Source: Bacillus sp. V2I10 (lineage in GTDB: Bacteria; Bacillota; Bacilli; Bacillales; Bacillaceae). Taken from it: a stretch of 64,000 nt of DNA. A program made the translations under genes and the position numbers. Shown piece after piece: positions 36,334 through 44,937 of this stretch; positions within the stretch are counted from its first letter, which is position 1, and each line of letters starts with the position of its first letter. The notes under the pieces were generated by a model. That model was not told the DNA's origin and did no database searches. It saw only the letters and a list, made by a program, of their open reading frames with translations. Where the stretch lies: NCBI RefSeq assembly GCF_030817055.1, contig NZ_JAUSYV010000001.1, positions 2,132,001 through 2,196,000 of the forward strand, read 5' to 3'.

Positions 36334-37005
36334 ATGCTGAATAAGAAACAAATCAGAGAAGCTCTTGATACAATGGGGGAGCTGTTTCCTGATGCACATT
36401 GTGAACTGAATCATAGCAATCCTTTTGAACTTGTCATCGCGGTGGCTCTCTCTGCACAATGTACAGATGTCTTGGTCAATAAAGTGACGAAAAAGCTTTT
36501 TGAAAAATACAAAACGCCTGAGGATTATTTATCTGTACCCATTGAAGAACTCCAAAATGATATCAGATCCATTGGTTTATACCGAAATAAAGCTAAAAAC
36601 ATACAAAAACTCTGCACACTCCTTTTAGAAGAATATGGGGGAGTGGTGCCAAAAGACAGAGACGAGCTGACAAAGCTTCCCGGTGTAGGCCGCAAAACAG
36701 CAAATGTCGTTGTTTCAGTCGCATTTGGAGTTCCTGCTATTGCCGTTGATACGCATGTAGAAAGAGTCAGCAAGAGACTTGCTATATGCAAATGGAAAGA
36801 TTCCGTGCTGGAAGTAGAAAAAACACTTATGCGGAAAGTGCCGCAAGAAGAATGGTCGCTTACTCATCATCGCCTCATCTTTTTTGGAAGATACCACTGT
36901 AAAGCACAGGCTCCTAAATGCACGGAATGCCCGTTGCTTCACATGTGCCGTGAAGGGCAAAAAAGAATGAAAAAGGGAACGGTACGGAATGCCGCGATTG
37001 ATTAA
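36334..37005 (+). CDS. nth: Endonuclease III
   Basis: DNA glycosylase/AP lyase removing oxidised pyrimidines. 223 residues with the helix-hairpin-helix LPGVGRKTANVV (catalytic Lys in GRKT), the catalytic Asp in VDTHVERVS, and the 4Fe-4S loop C-x6-C-x2-C-x5-C near residues 190-206. ACAGGTGATCTC precedes the ATG. Its end overlaps ypoC by 17 nt. Confidence 0.97.
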   Translation: MLNKKQIREALDTMGELFPDAHCELNHSNPFELVIAVALSAQCTDVLVNKVTKKLFEKYKTPEDYLSVPIEELQNDIRSIGLYRNKAKNIQKLCTLLLEEYGGVVPKDRDELTKLPGVGRKTANVVVSVAFGVPAIAVDTHVERVSKRLAICKWKDSVLEVEKTLMRKVPQEEWSLTHHRLIFFGRYHCKAQAPKCTECPLLHMCREGQKRMKKGTVRNAAID

Positions 37006-37519
37006 TTTGCCAGTGGCCTTTAAGTATGAGCCGTTTTTTTGCAGGGATGAACACGATATTCCTTTAAATTCTTCGCCTGCGGTGGAAGAAATCTTAAAAA
37101 GCAATCCTTTTTATTTTGATATCTGTTTTAAAGCAAATGTGCCCATTGATTTTTATCCATGGAAAAATCCTGAATTAAGTATTCCCGTCCTAATAGATGA
37201 ATGGCATTCAATTCAGGAGACAATCAAAAGCAGGATCCGTTCAAATACAAGAAAAGCCGATAAAGCTGAGATGATCAAGGGGATCTCAATCCTGATCTGC
37301 CTGATTCATTGGAGCAATGAAAGCCCCGTACATGATCTTGATATAAAATCTGATGATTACACAGCTTTTTCGGTGAAGCCAATAAATGCGTCTGAAAGAC
37401 TGATGTATGTCCTATTAAAACCGGAACAGTATCATTCTTTCGTTCAGCTCAATCAGCTTATTGAAGAAATACTTAAGCAGTATTATAAAAATAGGGCAAT
37501 GAGAAGCAGGGAAAAATAA
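36989..37519 (+). CDS. ypoC: Conserved protein YpoC
   Basis: A 176-residue soluble protein with no recognised motif, assigned from its length and its overlap with nth, as in B. subtilis. It starts MPRLINLPVAFKYEPFF inside the end of nth, which points to translational coupling. Function unknown. Confidence 0.82.
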   Translation: MPRLINLPVAFKYEPFFCRDEHDIPLNSSPAVEEILKSNPFYFDICFKANVPIDFYPWKNPELSIPVLIDEWHSIQETIKSRIRSNTRKADKAEMIKGISILICLIHWSNESPVHDLDIKSDDYTAFSVKPINASERLMYVLLKPEQYHSFVQLNQLIEEILKQYYKNRAMRSREK

Positions 37520-37560
37520 ACGCAAGAATCAGCATTGATTCTTGCGTTTTTATTTTTTTT
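37518..37560 (+). terminator. Terminator after ypoC
   Basis: CGCAAGAATCA and TGATTCTTGCG form an 11-bp stem followed by TTTTTATTTTTTTT. Confidence 0.9.
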
Positions 37561-37654
37561 TAAAAGGAATGAAATCAACAAAATTAGGAACTATTTATTA
37601 GCGGAAACCTATCATTTTTTCTCCAACAGAAAATTGCCAATAAAACGCACCAGA

Positions 37655-37686
37655 CAAAAAAACCCTCTGCCTAAGCAGAGGGTTAC
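37655..37686 (-). terminator. Terminator of the recU-ponA operon
   Basis: On the minus strand AACCCTCTGC and GCAGAGGGTT form a stem followed by a run of seven T. Confidence 0.9.
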
Positions 37687-37692
37687 AAAGTA

Positions 37693-40386
37693 TTATCCGT
37701 TGTCGCCGTCTTGATCACCATTATCATTTCCGCCATTGCCATTTCCGTTTCCGCTATTGCCATTCCCATTCCCGTTGCCATCTAGAGGAGGTACAGGAAC
37801 GATTGGGGTGCTTGGTTCTTGAGGTGTTTCACCTTCACCAGGCTGTCCTTCGTCCTCACCGCCGTCATCGTCTCCTTCACCAGGAGTTTCCTCGCCAGGA
37901 GGCAGTTCACCTTCGCCAGGCAATTCTTCACCAGGCAATTCTTCACCAGGAAGCTCCTCACCAGGAGGCAGTTCACCTTCACCTGGTTCTTCTTCAGGCT
38001 CCTCTGGTTCAACAGGCTCTTCAATGATAGCTTCAGGAACCTGTAAAACAGCAGCAGCAGAATCACTGCGGTTCGAATTGTCATCATCGCTTACTGCAGT
38101 TACCTGGAACCTATAAGTCGAACCTGGAACAGCATTAGGGATAACCATACTTGTATCTTTTGTTTTATTGATTACTTGTGCAGGACTATCGTCGACAGAT
38201 TGGCTGATTTCAAATGATACAGCGTCTCTTAATTCATCTTTATAGTCCCAGCTGAGTGTAATTTGATTACTTGTTTGATCATAATCTACTTTGAAGCCGG
38301 ATGGTTTAGCAAGACGTTTATATTGCTCTGAAACCTTTGTAGGTTCTGTTCCTTTTACAAAGTACTCGCTGATTTTTTTGCTGTCAGGAGTATATTTGCT
38401 TGCTAACTTCGGCGGGTTAGAACCATTTTCAACCGTTACTTTAACGACGGAATTCGGTTTTTTGAAGTCTTTTCCTTCACCGCTTGAAACCTCTGAAATT
38501 ACTTCTTTAAAGATTTTTTTTGCAAGCTGCTGATCTGTTTTCGTCAAGTGCATTTTTTCATCGTTTTTCATATATCCAGTCCATACTGCTGCTGAATATT
38601 CTGGTGTAAATCCAACAAACCAGCTGTCTTTCGCTCCGCCTGAAGGTATGTTGTATTTTTGTTTGTCTTCTTCAGAGAAGTTCGTTGTTCCTGTTTTTCC
38701 TGCCACAGTAACACCAGGTACCCGGGCAGCTGTACCTGTACCTTCTTCTACAACAGAGATCATCATATCAGTTGTCATGTAAGCTGTATAATCGCTCATG
38801 GCAGCTTCCGGCTCAGGAGACAGATCTATTTCTGTGCCGTCGCTTAAAACAACTTTTGTTACTGCGTGAGGCTCTGTGTAAATACCGTTATTTCCGAATG
38901 CAGCAAAGGCTCCTGCCATATGAAGAGGGGAGACACCAGTATCAAATCCGCCTATCGAATAAGCTTCCGGTATTTCCTCTTCCAGCGGGATGCCAAGTCC
39001 TGCTGCAAAGTCACGTGCTTTATCCAGCCCTACCGCCTGCATGGCTTTAAGAGCAGGAATATTACGGGACTCTGCAAGAGCATCACGTATGGACATTTGT
39101 CCTTTAAAGCTTCTGTCAAAGTTATTGATTTTGACCCCATTTGAGTAAGAATAAGGTTCGTCTTTAATTTGTTCGTACGTTGACCATTTTAAATATTCGA
39201 TTGCAGGACCATAATCCAGCACTGGCTTAATAGTTGAACCTGGCTGTCTTCTTGTGTCAATCGCATAGTTAAAGTCTCCGACGTTCTGGTTCCGGCCTCC
39301 GCCAATTGCGCGGATTTCGCCGGTTTCAGTATCAATGAGGGTAACACCGGCCTGGAAGTTGTCATCCGGATAGCCGATTTCACTGCCATTGAGCAATTCT
39401 TCCACATATTTTTGAGCATCTGTATCAATCGTTGTATAGATTTTTGCACCCGCTGAACTTACATCAATATCCGTTTTATCTTTCACTTCTTCAATAACTT
39501 GTTCCACATACGCGCTGTAAGGATTCGATTTTTCCTTCTCTGGAACGACCGTTGACTGCACAGGCACTTTCTTAGCTTCTTCTGCTTCTTGTTCTGTAAC
39601 GAACCCTTGCTTCACCATTAAGTTAAGGACGATATTTCGTCTTTTTTCTGCTGATTCAGGATTTTTTCTAGGATCAAAATTCGTCGGGCTTTGCGGAATG
39701 CCTGCAAGCATCGCAGCTTCATGAAGTTCAAGATCCTTTAATTCTTTTCCGTAAAATCCTTCTGCAGCTTTCCCTACACCGTAGTATTGAGGGTGGTAAT
39801 AGATTTTGTTTAAATACATTTCGAGAATCTCATGTTTTGAATACTTTTGCTCTAATTGAAAAGCGAGCCATAGTTCCTGTATTTTTCTTGTAATGGTTTT
39901 CTCATGTGTGAAAAAGGAATTTTTAATAACCTGCTGAGTGATGGTACTTCCGCCCTGTGAGCCGAAACCCTGTGTAACGTTGGCCACAACAGCACCGCCG
40001 AGACGGATGACATCCACACCGCTATGCTCGTAAAAACGGGCGTCCTCAGTAGCAAGTACAGCTTCTTCTAATTTTTTGGGAATATCATTATAAGAAATAT
40101 AGGTGCGTTTTTGGGCGCCTACTTCTGAAATTTCATTACCTTCTTTATCAAAGATTGTTGAAGAGTAGGAATCCTTTAATTTTTTCTCATCAAGCTTCGG
40201 AGCCCCTGCAGCAATCACTGCAAAGGTAACACCGCCTGCGATCATGCCGATCAGGCCGATGGAAACTAAAATGAACAGGATGCGTTTAAAGAGAGAGCCC
40301 CGTTCTGGTTTATTCGGTTTTTTGCTTTTACTTGTTTGCGCTAACGCTTTTCTGCGTTCTTCACGGCTTTTATATTGATCTGACAT
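37693..40386 (-). CDS. ponA: Class A penicillin-binding protein 1 (glycosyltransferase/transpeptidase)
   Basis: An 897-residue bifunctional murein synthase. Short cytoplasmic N-terminus, membrane helix at about 38-62, GT51 glycosyltransferase (ATEDARFYEHSGVD, GGSTITQQVIKN), then transpeptidase with the active-site STIK in RQPGSTIKPVLD, SRN, and KTGT. A fibronectin type III domain follows, and a long acidic tail with ELPGE repeats and a GNGNGN stretch, as in B. subtilis PBP1. The ATG giving MSDQYKSREERR is chosen; a TTG four codons upstream is too close to GAAAGG. It lies 46 bp behind recU. Confidence 0.96.
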   Translation of the reverse strand: MSDQYKSREERRKALAQTSKSKKPNKPERGSLFKRILFILVSIGLIGMIAGGVTFAVIAAGAPKLDEKKLKDSYSSTIFDKEGNEISEVGAQKRTYISYNDIPKKLEEAVLATEDARFYEHSGVDVIRLGGAVVANVTQGFGSQGGSTITQQVIKNSFFTHEKTITRKIQELWLAFQLEQKYSKHEILEMYLNKIYYHPQYYGVGKAAEGFYGKELKDLELHEAAMLAGIPQSPTNFDPRKNPESAEKRRNIVLNLMVKQGFVTEQEAEEAKKVPVQSTVVPEKEKSNPYSAYVEQVIEEVKDKTDIDVSSAGAKIYTTIDTDAQKYVEELLNGSEIGYPDDNFQAGVTLIDTETGEIRAIGGGRNQNVGDFNYAIDTRRQPGSTIKPVLDYGPAIEYLKWSTYEQIKDEPYSYSNGVKINNFDRSFKGQMSIRDALAESRNIPALKAMQAVGLDKARDFAAGLGIPLEEEIPEAYSIGGFDTGVSPLHMAGAFAAFGNNGIYTEPHAVTKVVLSDGTEIDLSPEPEAAMSDYTAYMTTDMMISVVEEGTGTAARVPGVTVAGKTGTTNFSEEDKQKYNIPSGGAKDSWFVGFTPEYSAAVWTGYMKNDEKMHLTKTDQQLAKKIFKEVISEVSSGEGKDFKKPNSVVKVTVENGSNPPKLASKYTPDSKKISEYFVKGTEPTKVSEQYKRLAKPSGFKVDYDQTSNQITLSWDYKDELRDAVSFEISQSVDDSPAQVINKTKDTSMVIPNAVPGSTYRFQVTAVSDDDNSNRSDSAAAVLQVPEAIIEEPVEPEEPEEEPGEGELPPGEELPGEELPGEELPGEGELPPGEETPGEGDDDGGEDEGQPGEGETPQEPSTPIVPVPPLDGNGNGNGNSGNGNGNGGNDNGDQDGDNG

Positions 40387-40432
40387 TACTTTTTCCAACC
40401 TTTCATTTCACAAAATCCGCTTCGCTAAAGGA

Positions 40433-41029
40433 TTAGAGAAAATATAGTTTTTCCAATACCTTAATATAATCAATTCTGGGCTGATAGCCAAGCGGAATGG
40501 GGTGGGATGTTAATTCAATTTCTTTTTTTGTGATTGATTTTCTTCCGCCGTTTTCTTTTCTCTCCCAAAATTCAAGAAGGATGGCTGCTTCCATCAGATA
40601 AAATGTTTGGAAGGCAGAGAGAATGACAAAAGATAATCCCCCCTGATCAAGCACCATTTTCATATGCCCGATCTGATGTTCATGGAAGTTTTGAAGCGGA
40701 AAAGAAGTAGAGCTCCTGGTTTCTTTAGCTTCAAAATCAATATACTTTCCCTTATAAACACCGTTGTAGTCCGTTGTAGATGACTGTTTGAAATAAGCCT
40801 CGCGGATGACAGCGGCACTCCGATTAGGGAAATCAACATTTACTATTTGAACAGGGGTCGGTTTTTTATGAATGACAGCGATGCCTCTGTCTAAATAATA
40901 ACGGTTTGTCTCATTCAAATCTTCCTCAAGCGTCATCCCTCTGTTGCTGTATGTTTCTTTCGGCTGGCGCTGTTTAGGCGGAGCAGTGCCCGGGTTATAC
41001 GTTTTTCCGTTAGGATAACGAAAAATCAT
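40433..41029 (-). CDS. recU: Holliday junction resolvase RecU
   Basis: A 198-residue endonuclease that cuts Holliday junctions and modulates RecA. N-terminus MIFRYPNGKTYNPG is typical; the nuclease core shows GVYKGKYIDFEAKET (D-x-E-x-K metal site) and FPLQNFHEHQI. Promoter-proximal gene of the recU-ponA operon. AGGAGGGAAG precedes the start. Confidence 0.96.
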   Translation of the reverse strand: MIFRYPNGKTYNPGTAPPKQRQPKETYSNRGMTLEEDLNETNRYYLDRGIAVIHKKPTPVQIVNVDFPNRSAAVIREAYFKQSSTTDYNGVYKGKYIDFEAKETRSSTSFPLQNFHEHQIGHMKMVLDQGGLSFVILSAFQTFYLMEAAILLEFWERKENGGRKSITKKEIELTSHPIPLGYQPRIDYIKVLEKLYFL

Positions 41030-41167
41030 TTCTTCCCTCCTCAGGTAAAACTACTACTTATCATATCAAAAAAAATGAAAAAGACATGGTGAAAAAGTTT
41101 CGATTTTGTTAACGCTATGTGTACTTCAGCCTCAATCAGGAGAGTCTATAAGAAGTGAGGTGATCGT

Positions 41168-42175
41168 ATGCACGGCTATAAAGATTTGCCATCGAATCAA
41201 AAAACTATGGAAGAAAATAATATTATAGCACTTATAAAGAATACGACATTAAAAAAAAATTACGACAACATTTCGAGAACAGAAAGCTACCACAGCTATT
41301 ATAAAAGGAATCCTGAAATAAGATGGGCATTTCTAGCAAGCATGGTATCACGAAATGCCGGCTACTGTATGACGGATTTAAAAGGTACTTGGTTTCAAAA
41401 AATGATAAATAAAAAAATGATAAAAGCATTGTTTCTGACTTATGAGGATGCAAACTGGCTCATTTTCTCCGATGCATATCCCCAGCTCATGCTGTATGAG
41501 ATTTCAAAACAAATAGGGCATCCTCTTTTTCACTTGCTTGATGAATTCCATGTTTCTCCGTTTATGAAAAGAGAATGGCAGATTTTTTGGAGGAAAAAAA
41601 ACATAGAACATTTAATGACCTCGCTGATTATTAACGAACAGCATTTAATTCAGAAGCCGATTATTGAAAAGGCGATTTTTAAGAGAAAGGTCTTTCATAC
41701 ACCTCTTTTTTTATTTCAGGACTTCTTTCATTTTAGCACAGTCGTTTTCCCTACTGTAGAAGGCAGATTATTCGGTTTTTCTGTTTATGATTTTAAAAAA
41801 CTGAAAAGCCGCATCAAACTCGGGAGGTCTTTATCGTGGCTGCTTTTTCACCCGGATTATTATCAGGAGTTTATGGACTTTTCAGAACGGACAGTCCATA
41901 CAGGGTCCAGATATGATTATGAAAAATACTTGAATGATGGAAGAAAAAGAGAAACACCCTATTTAAGAACATCCTATCCGGTGATCTCCCACCAATTAGA
42001 CGTAAAAGAAAGAAATTGGTTTCATGGCCAGTCAATGAAAAAATGGTATGGACCTCTGCCGTCACCAAAAGAATTCGACATGACAGAGTGGCTTATAAAA
42101 AAGCAAAATCAGATGCATGCATTTTCTTTGTTAAAAGAATACATGCACAATAAAGGAAAAAGAAGCAAGGATTAA
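41168..42175 (+). CDS. yppC: DUF2515 protein YppC
   Basis: A 335-residue soluble protein, divergent from recU. The segment RWAFLASMVSRNAGYCMTD and the later WLIFSDAYPQLMLYE are features I associate with YppC (DUF2515). No catalytic motif is identified and the function is unknown. AGTGAGGTGATC is before the ATG; a terminator follows at once. Confidence 0.88.
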   Translation: MHGYKDLPSNQKTMEENNIIALIKNTTLKKNYDNISRTESYHSYYKRNPEIRWAFLASMVSRNAGYCMTDLKGTWFQKMINKKMIKALFLTYEDANWLIFSDAYPQLMLYEISKQIGHPLFHLLDEFHVSPFMKREWQIFWRKKNIEHLMTSLIINEQHLIQKPIIEKAIFKRKVFHTPLFLFQDFFHFSTVVFPTVEGRLFGFSVYDFKKLKSRIKLGRSLSWLLFHPDYYQEFMDFSERTVHTGSRYDYEKYLNDGRKRETPYLRTSYPVISHQLDVKERNWFHGQSMKKWYGPLPSPKEFDMTEWLIKKQNQMHAFSLLKEYMHNKGKRSKD

Positions 42176-42196
42176 TCGATCCTTGCTTTCTTTTCT
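42162..42196 (+). terminator. Terminator after yppC
   Basis: AAGCAAGGAT and ATCCTTGCTT arms with TAATCG between, followed by TCTTTTCTT. Confidence 0.85.
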
Positions 42197-42205
42197 TAAG
42201 CAAGT

Positions 42206-42240
42206 TCTGGCGGAGCTAAACGGGCGATTCCGCTTTTCTA
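42206..42240. repeat. Dispersed repeat fragment R4
   Basis: Only the right-hand box of the family (GGAGCTAAACGGGC and ATTCCGCTTTTCTA). It abuts the sspM stop codon, whose complement is the final CTA. Confidence 0.7.
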
Positions 42241-42339
42241 TGTCGAAGGGCGGTTCGGCCCTCCAAGCTTTTTATCCAGGTCATTTTTTGATGGAGCCTG
42301 AGATTGTTTTTGCTGTTTCTTTTTCGTTTCTTTTGCCAT
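42238..42339 (-). CDS. sspM: Small acid-soluble spore protein M
   Basis: A 33-residue basic peptide starting MAKETKKKQQKQ and ending in LDKKLGGPNRPST, the ending I know from B. subtilis SspM. ATAGGAGGTGGC stands 7 nt upstream. It is a minor spore protein made late in the forespore. It lies between yppC and the yppE group, as in B. subtilis. It is too short for most gene calls. Confidence 0.85.
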   Translation of the reverse strand: MAKETKKKQQKQSQAPSKNDLDKKLGGPNRPST

Positions 42340-42533
42340 GATGCCACCTCCTATCAATATTGTTTGCACGCAGATTGATTTCATGCAGAATGTCGCATTA
42401 GAGGATGTCGAAAATTAAGCTTTATCCAATATTTTCTTCTTTCTTTGCCGAATACGAACTAGTTTTGTCACCCATGAAGGGAGGAAGGTAAAGCTTCTCG
42501 AATAGTACCTGTAGTTTGAAAGGAGGAGTCAGC

Positions 42534-42782
42534 GTGGAGCACCTCATACCTAAGATGGTTGTTGAAAAGTTATTGATGGAATTAGATGAAGAGATGACGA
42601 AATTAGAACTTGCCATACAAAAAAGAGTAACAGAAACGATATGCCAAAGTGAAGAAGATCTATATAAGAACATGGAAGGCGCTGTTTTGCATTTAACCGA
42701 AGCAAGCCAGTTCTTGAAAGATGATGGGACAAGGGAGGACACGAACTCCAGAGTTCAGCCGAGATATCGATTAAGTTACTAA
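42534..42782 (+). CDS. Small protein in the yppD position
   Basis: An 82-residue, helix-rich, acidic protein with no motif I recognise. Start is GTG, 6 nt after GAAAGGAGG, giving VEHLIPKMVVEKLL. It occupies the place of yppD in B. subtilis, but I cannot confirm similarity. yppE follows after 67 bp. Confidence 0.7.
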   Translation: MEHLIPKMVVEKLLMELDEEMTKLELAIQKRVTETICQSEEDLYKNMEGAVLHLTEASQFLKDDGTREDTNSRVQPRYRLSY

Positions 42783-42849
42783 TGTACAGCAGATGATGGA
42801 ATTTCCTGTTCATGTTTGGTAAGATACCCCAGAGAGGCGGTGTCAGAGC

Positions 42850-43215
42850 ATGAATACCAAAATTCTGAAAAACTCAAATAAGCTCCTTCATATAACAGGC
42901 GAATGTGTCAGCCGATTTGAAAATGATGCAAAAAAGAAGGATGAGGTTGATTTCTTTAATGAAGTAAAGCCTGCGTTTGAAGAGGCGATGGCTATCATGA
43001 ATGAGTGGAAAGAAGATGTCTTGACATGGAGGATCACAGCAAGACCAAAATATTTATTTCCAGCTCAAATTGACTCTACAGTAGAAAATTTCGAACAGCT
43101 TGTGCTGCAATCTTTTTATAAAGAGTCAAAACCAATTCGATTCAAAAACATGAAACAGTCCATAGACTATGTGATTGAGCAAGTAATTGCACACATTCAG
43201 ATGAAGAGCTCCTAA
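42850..43215 (+). CDS. yppE: DUF1798 protein YppE
   Basis: A 121-residue all-helical protein. The patterns DFFNEVKPAFEEAM, TARPKYLFPAQID and FEQLVLQSFY match my recollection of YppE (DUF1798). Function unknown. GAGAGGCGGTGTC is upstream of the ATG and a terminator follows. Confidence 0.87.
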   Translation: MNTKILKNSNKLLHITGECVSRFENDAKKKDEVDFFNEVKPAFEEAMAIMNEWKEDVLTWRITARPKYLFPAQIDSTVENFEQLVLQSFYKESKPIRFKNMKQSIDYVIEQVIAHIQMKSS

Positions 43216-43235
43216 TTGAAGAGGAGCTTTTTTGT
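43204..43235 (+). terminator. Terminator after yppE
   Basis: AGCTCCT and AGGAGCT arms around AATTGAAG, followed by TTTTTT. Confidence 0.85.
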
Positions 43236-43282
43236 GTTATCAAAAAGCATAAACCGGCTAAACTTGAGCCGGCCTACCCGAT

Positions 43283-43456
43283 CTATTCATCAATTTCACG
43301 AGCTTCCTGAAAGGTGACAGCACGGTCTCCTTCACTTGCAACAGGTTCAATTGCATATTCGACATCTTTAGAATGTTTTGCAGCGACGGGCTGTCCTTTT
43401 TTTGAAATTAAATCCCGCCCTTTTTTCTTATGATTGAAATCTTTGCCTCTTCCCAT
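43283..43456 (-). CDS. Small basic protein of unknown function
   Basis: 57 residues starting MGRGKDFNHKKKGRD, with a charged C-terminal half (FQEAREIDE). Preceded by TTGGAGGTTTTAT on the minus strand; an extension to 43471 lacks a site. The start resembles small proteins of spore-formers that begin MGRG or MGRS, but I do not recognise it. A GC-rich hairpin lies just downstream (CCGGCT / AGCCGG). Confidence 0.72.
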   Translation of the reverse strand: MGRGKDFNHKKKGRDLISKKGQPVAAKHSKDVEYAIEPVASEGDRAVTFQEAREIDE

Positions 43457-43534
43457 ATATAAAACCTCCAAGTATTTGATTTAAGAGTCCTTCATAATAT
43501 GGTTTCATTCAGCAGGATTATGTATTTAAAAAGA

Positions 43535-43566
43535 AAAAACAGAGAAGGAATCGCCTCTCTGTTTAA
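43535..43566 (-). terminator. Terminator after yppF
   Basis: On the minus strand AAACAGAGAGG and CCTTCTCTGTTT form a stem with GCGATT loop, followed by TTTT. Confidence 0.8.
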
Positions 43567-43577
43567 GAAAATAATGG

Positions 43578-43769
43578 CTATATTTTTACTTTCTGTCCGG
43601 GATTAGATGTTTCAGACGTTTCAAGCAGCATAACGGCAGTTCGGTACTCGCTGATGGATAATTCCCCTTTGATGTACATAGTTTTAATAAAATTCAGGAG
43701 CTCACTCATGCTTTTTGGTTCAAATTGCTTCGCTTCAAAAAATGATGTTTTTATGCTTTGCAAATTCAT
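43578..43769 (-). CDS. yppF: YppF-family protein
   Basis: 63 residues with the YppF pattern: FFEAKQFEPKSMSELLNF, MYIKGELSISEYRTAV. AGGAGATAAAAG precedes the start on the minus strand. Function unknown; the family is restricted to Bacillus-like bacteria as far as I know. Confidence 0.85.
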   Translation of the reverse strand: MNLQSIKTSFFEAKQFEPKSMSELLNFIKTMYIKGELSISEYRTAVMLLETSETSNPGQKVKI

Positions 43770-43953
43770 CTTTTATCTCCTCCCATTCCCCTTTCTAATA
43801 TCGTAACATGTCATTTTTTTATCTTAATTTTTTGTAAAATTTAAACTTCCGACAAGAGTTGACATATTTTTTCGTTTTTGAAGGACAAGCACGGACGCTC
43901 TTTTTTCTGCATACCTATGAAATAGCCTAATGTATCTGAAAGGGGTATGAATC

Positions 43954-44403
43954 ATGTATTCAGCAGGAGCAAATTCATTTAAAAACCACAGAAGGAAAAA
44001 AGAAGAAAGAATTAGCTATTACTATCCATACGAAGGATATCCGCCATTTGAAAACCCAACATATTTACCTCAGGTTCAACATAATTATCAACAAATGCAG
44101 CAAAATCCAGGATACTTTCAGCAAGGTCAAATGCCGCCTTATATGAATGGCTATCATGCTCAAGGATTTCCAGCGCAGCAGCCGCAGACTATCCCGCAAG
44201 CCATGTATGCCAATCCTTATCCGAAGCCTGTGCCAAATCCTAAAAATCAGGCAGGAGGAATCTCAACTGTTATGTCCCAATTTAAAAAACCGGACGGACA
44301 AATGGACTTCAATAAGGTGATGGATACTGCGGGGCAGATGATGGGTGCTGTGAACCAGATGAGTTCCCTCGTAAAAGGTGTTACATCAATGTTTAAGGTA
44401 TAA
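43954..44403 (+). CDS. yppG: YppG-like protein
   Basis: A 149-residue protein with a proline, glutamine and tyrosine-rich middle (YQQMQQNPGYFQQGQMPPY) and a conserved C-terminus (DFNKVMDTAGQMMGAV, then SLVKGVTSMFKV), which is the YppG family pattern. Such composition suggests a spore-coat-type or surface protein; function not established. AAAGGGGTATG is upstream of the ATG. Confidence 0.85.
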   Translation: MYSAGANSFKNHRRKKEERISYYYPYEGYPPFENPTYLPQVQHNYQQMQQNPGYFQQGQMPPYMNGYHAQGFPAQQPQTIPQAMYANPYPKPVPNPKNQAGGISTVMSQFKKPDGQMDFNKVMDTAGQMMGAVNQMSSLVKGVTSMFKV

Positions 44404-44448
44404 AAAGGATTTTATGCATGAAGGAAGAAGTGAAAAGAGGTGTTCAAA

Positions 44449-44752
44449 TTGGTGATAGGCGCACTTTCAAACGTGTTTGATCAAATCAGCGTTCATCCTC
44501 AAACTAGTTATTGTTGTACCAGCTTTAATGATTTTAGGATCTGCCTTAAAAAGGACTCCTAATGTTCAAGATTGGATGATTATCTGGATTTTGCTGGGCA
44601 CGGGCATCATCGCAAGTATTTTTACACTTGGTTTTTCCGTAAGCAGCATTGCAAATGGATTTATTGCGGCAGGTGCAGCAATTACAACTCATCAGGCATA
44701 TAAACAATCAGTGGTCGAAAGAAATAATGATGAACAAAACAAAAACGCGTGA
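44449..44752 (+). pseudogene. Holin-like membrane protein, apparent frameshift
   Basis: The main frame encodes two membrane helices (LVIVVPALMILGSALK, then WILLGTGIIASIFTLGF) and the motif ANGFIAAGAAITTHQAYKQ, as in holin-like proteins of the Hol44 type. The frame-consistent start is a TTG at 44477 without a ribosome site. AAGAGGTG lies instead before a TTG/GTG pair at 44449/44452 in another frame, which reads IGALSNVFDQISVHPQT and would be the expected N-terminus. A single-base change near 44495-44505 would join them. It may be inactive or a sequence error. Confidence 0.65.
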
Positions 44753-44777
44753 AAATCAGCACGCGTTTTTGTTTTGT
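44741..44777. terminator. Bidirectional terminator
   Basis: AACAAAAACGCGTG and CACGCGTTTTTGTT form a long stem with A- and T-runs on both sides. It can serve the holin-like gene and the convergent minus-strand small genes. Confidence 0.88.
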
Positions 44778-44926
44778 TATGGTTCTTTGTGATCTGATGC
44801 ATATTTAAGAGCCAGAAGCCGTTTTACATCCTGATAAGACAGGCCTGACTGTGCATTCAGCTGTTTCACTTTTTCAATATCAGTATTGCTGTATTGCTTT
44901 GTATTTGAAATTCCAGTCTCATTCAT
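44777..44926 (-). CDS. Small protein with gamma-SASP-like motif
   Basis: 49 residues containing SNTDIEKVKQLNAQSG, which looks like the repeat motif of gamma-type small acid-soluble spore proteins, followed by a helix YQDVKRLLALKYAS. Preceded by GAGGTGATT on the minus strand. It is the last gene of a minus-strand run with the csgA-like gene, which supports a sporulation role. Identity beyond that is not certain. Confidence 0.65.
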   Translation of the reverse strand: MNETGISNTKQYSNTDIEKVKQLNAQSGLSYQDVKRLLALKYASDHKEP

Positions 44927-44937
44927 TTTAATCACCT

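Noticed and set aside
37803..38046. Plus-strand frames opposite the ponA tail
   Set aside because: They are repetitive shadows (many His/Gln or Phe/Arg) of the low-complexity ELPGE-coding DNA and have no ribosome site.
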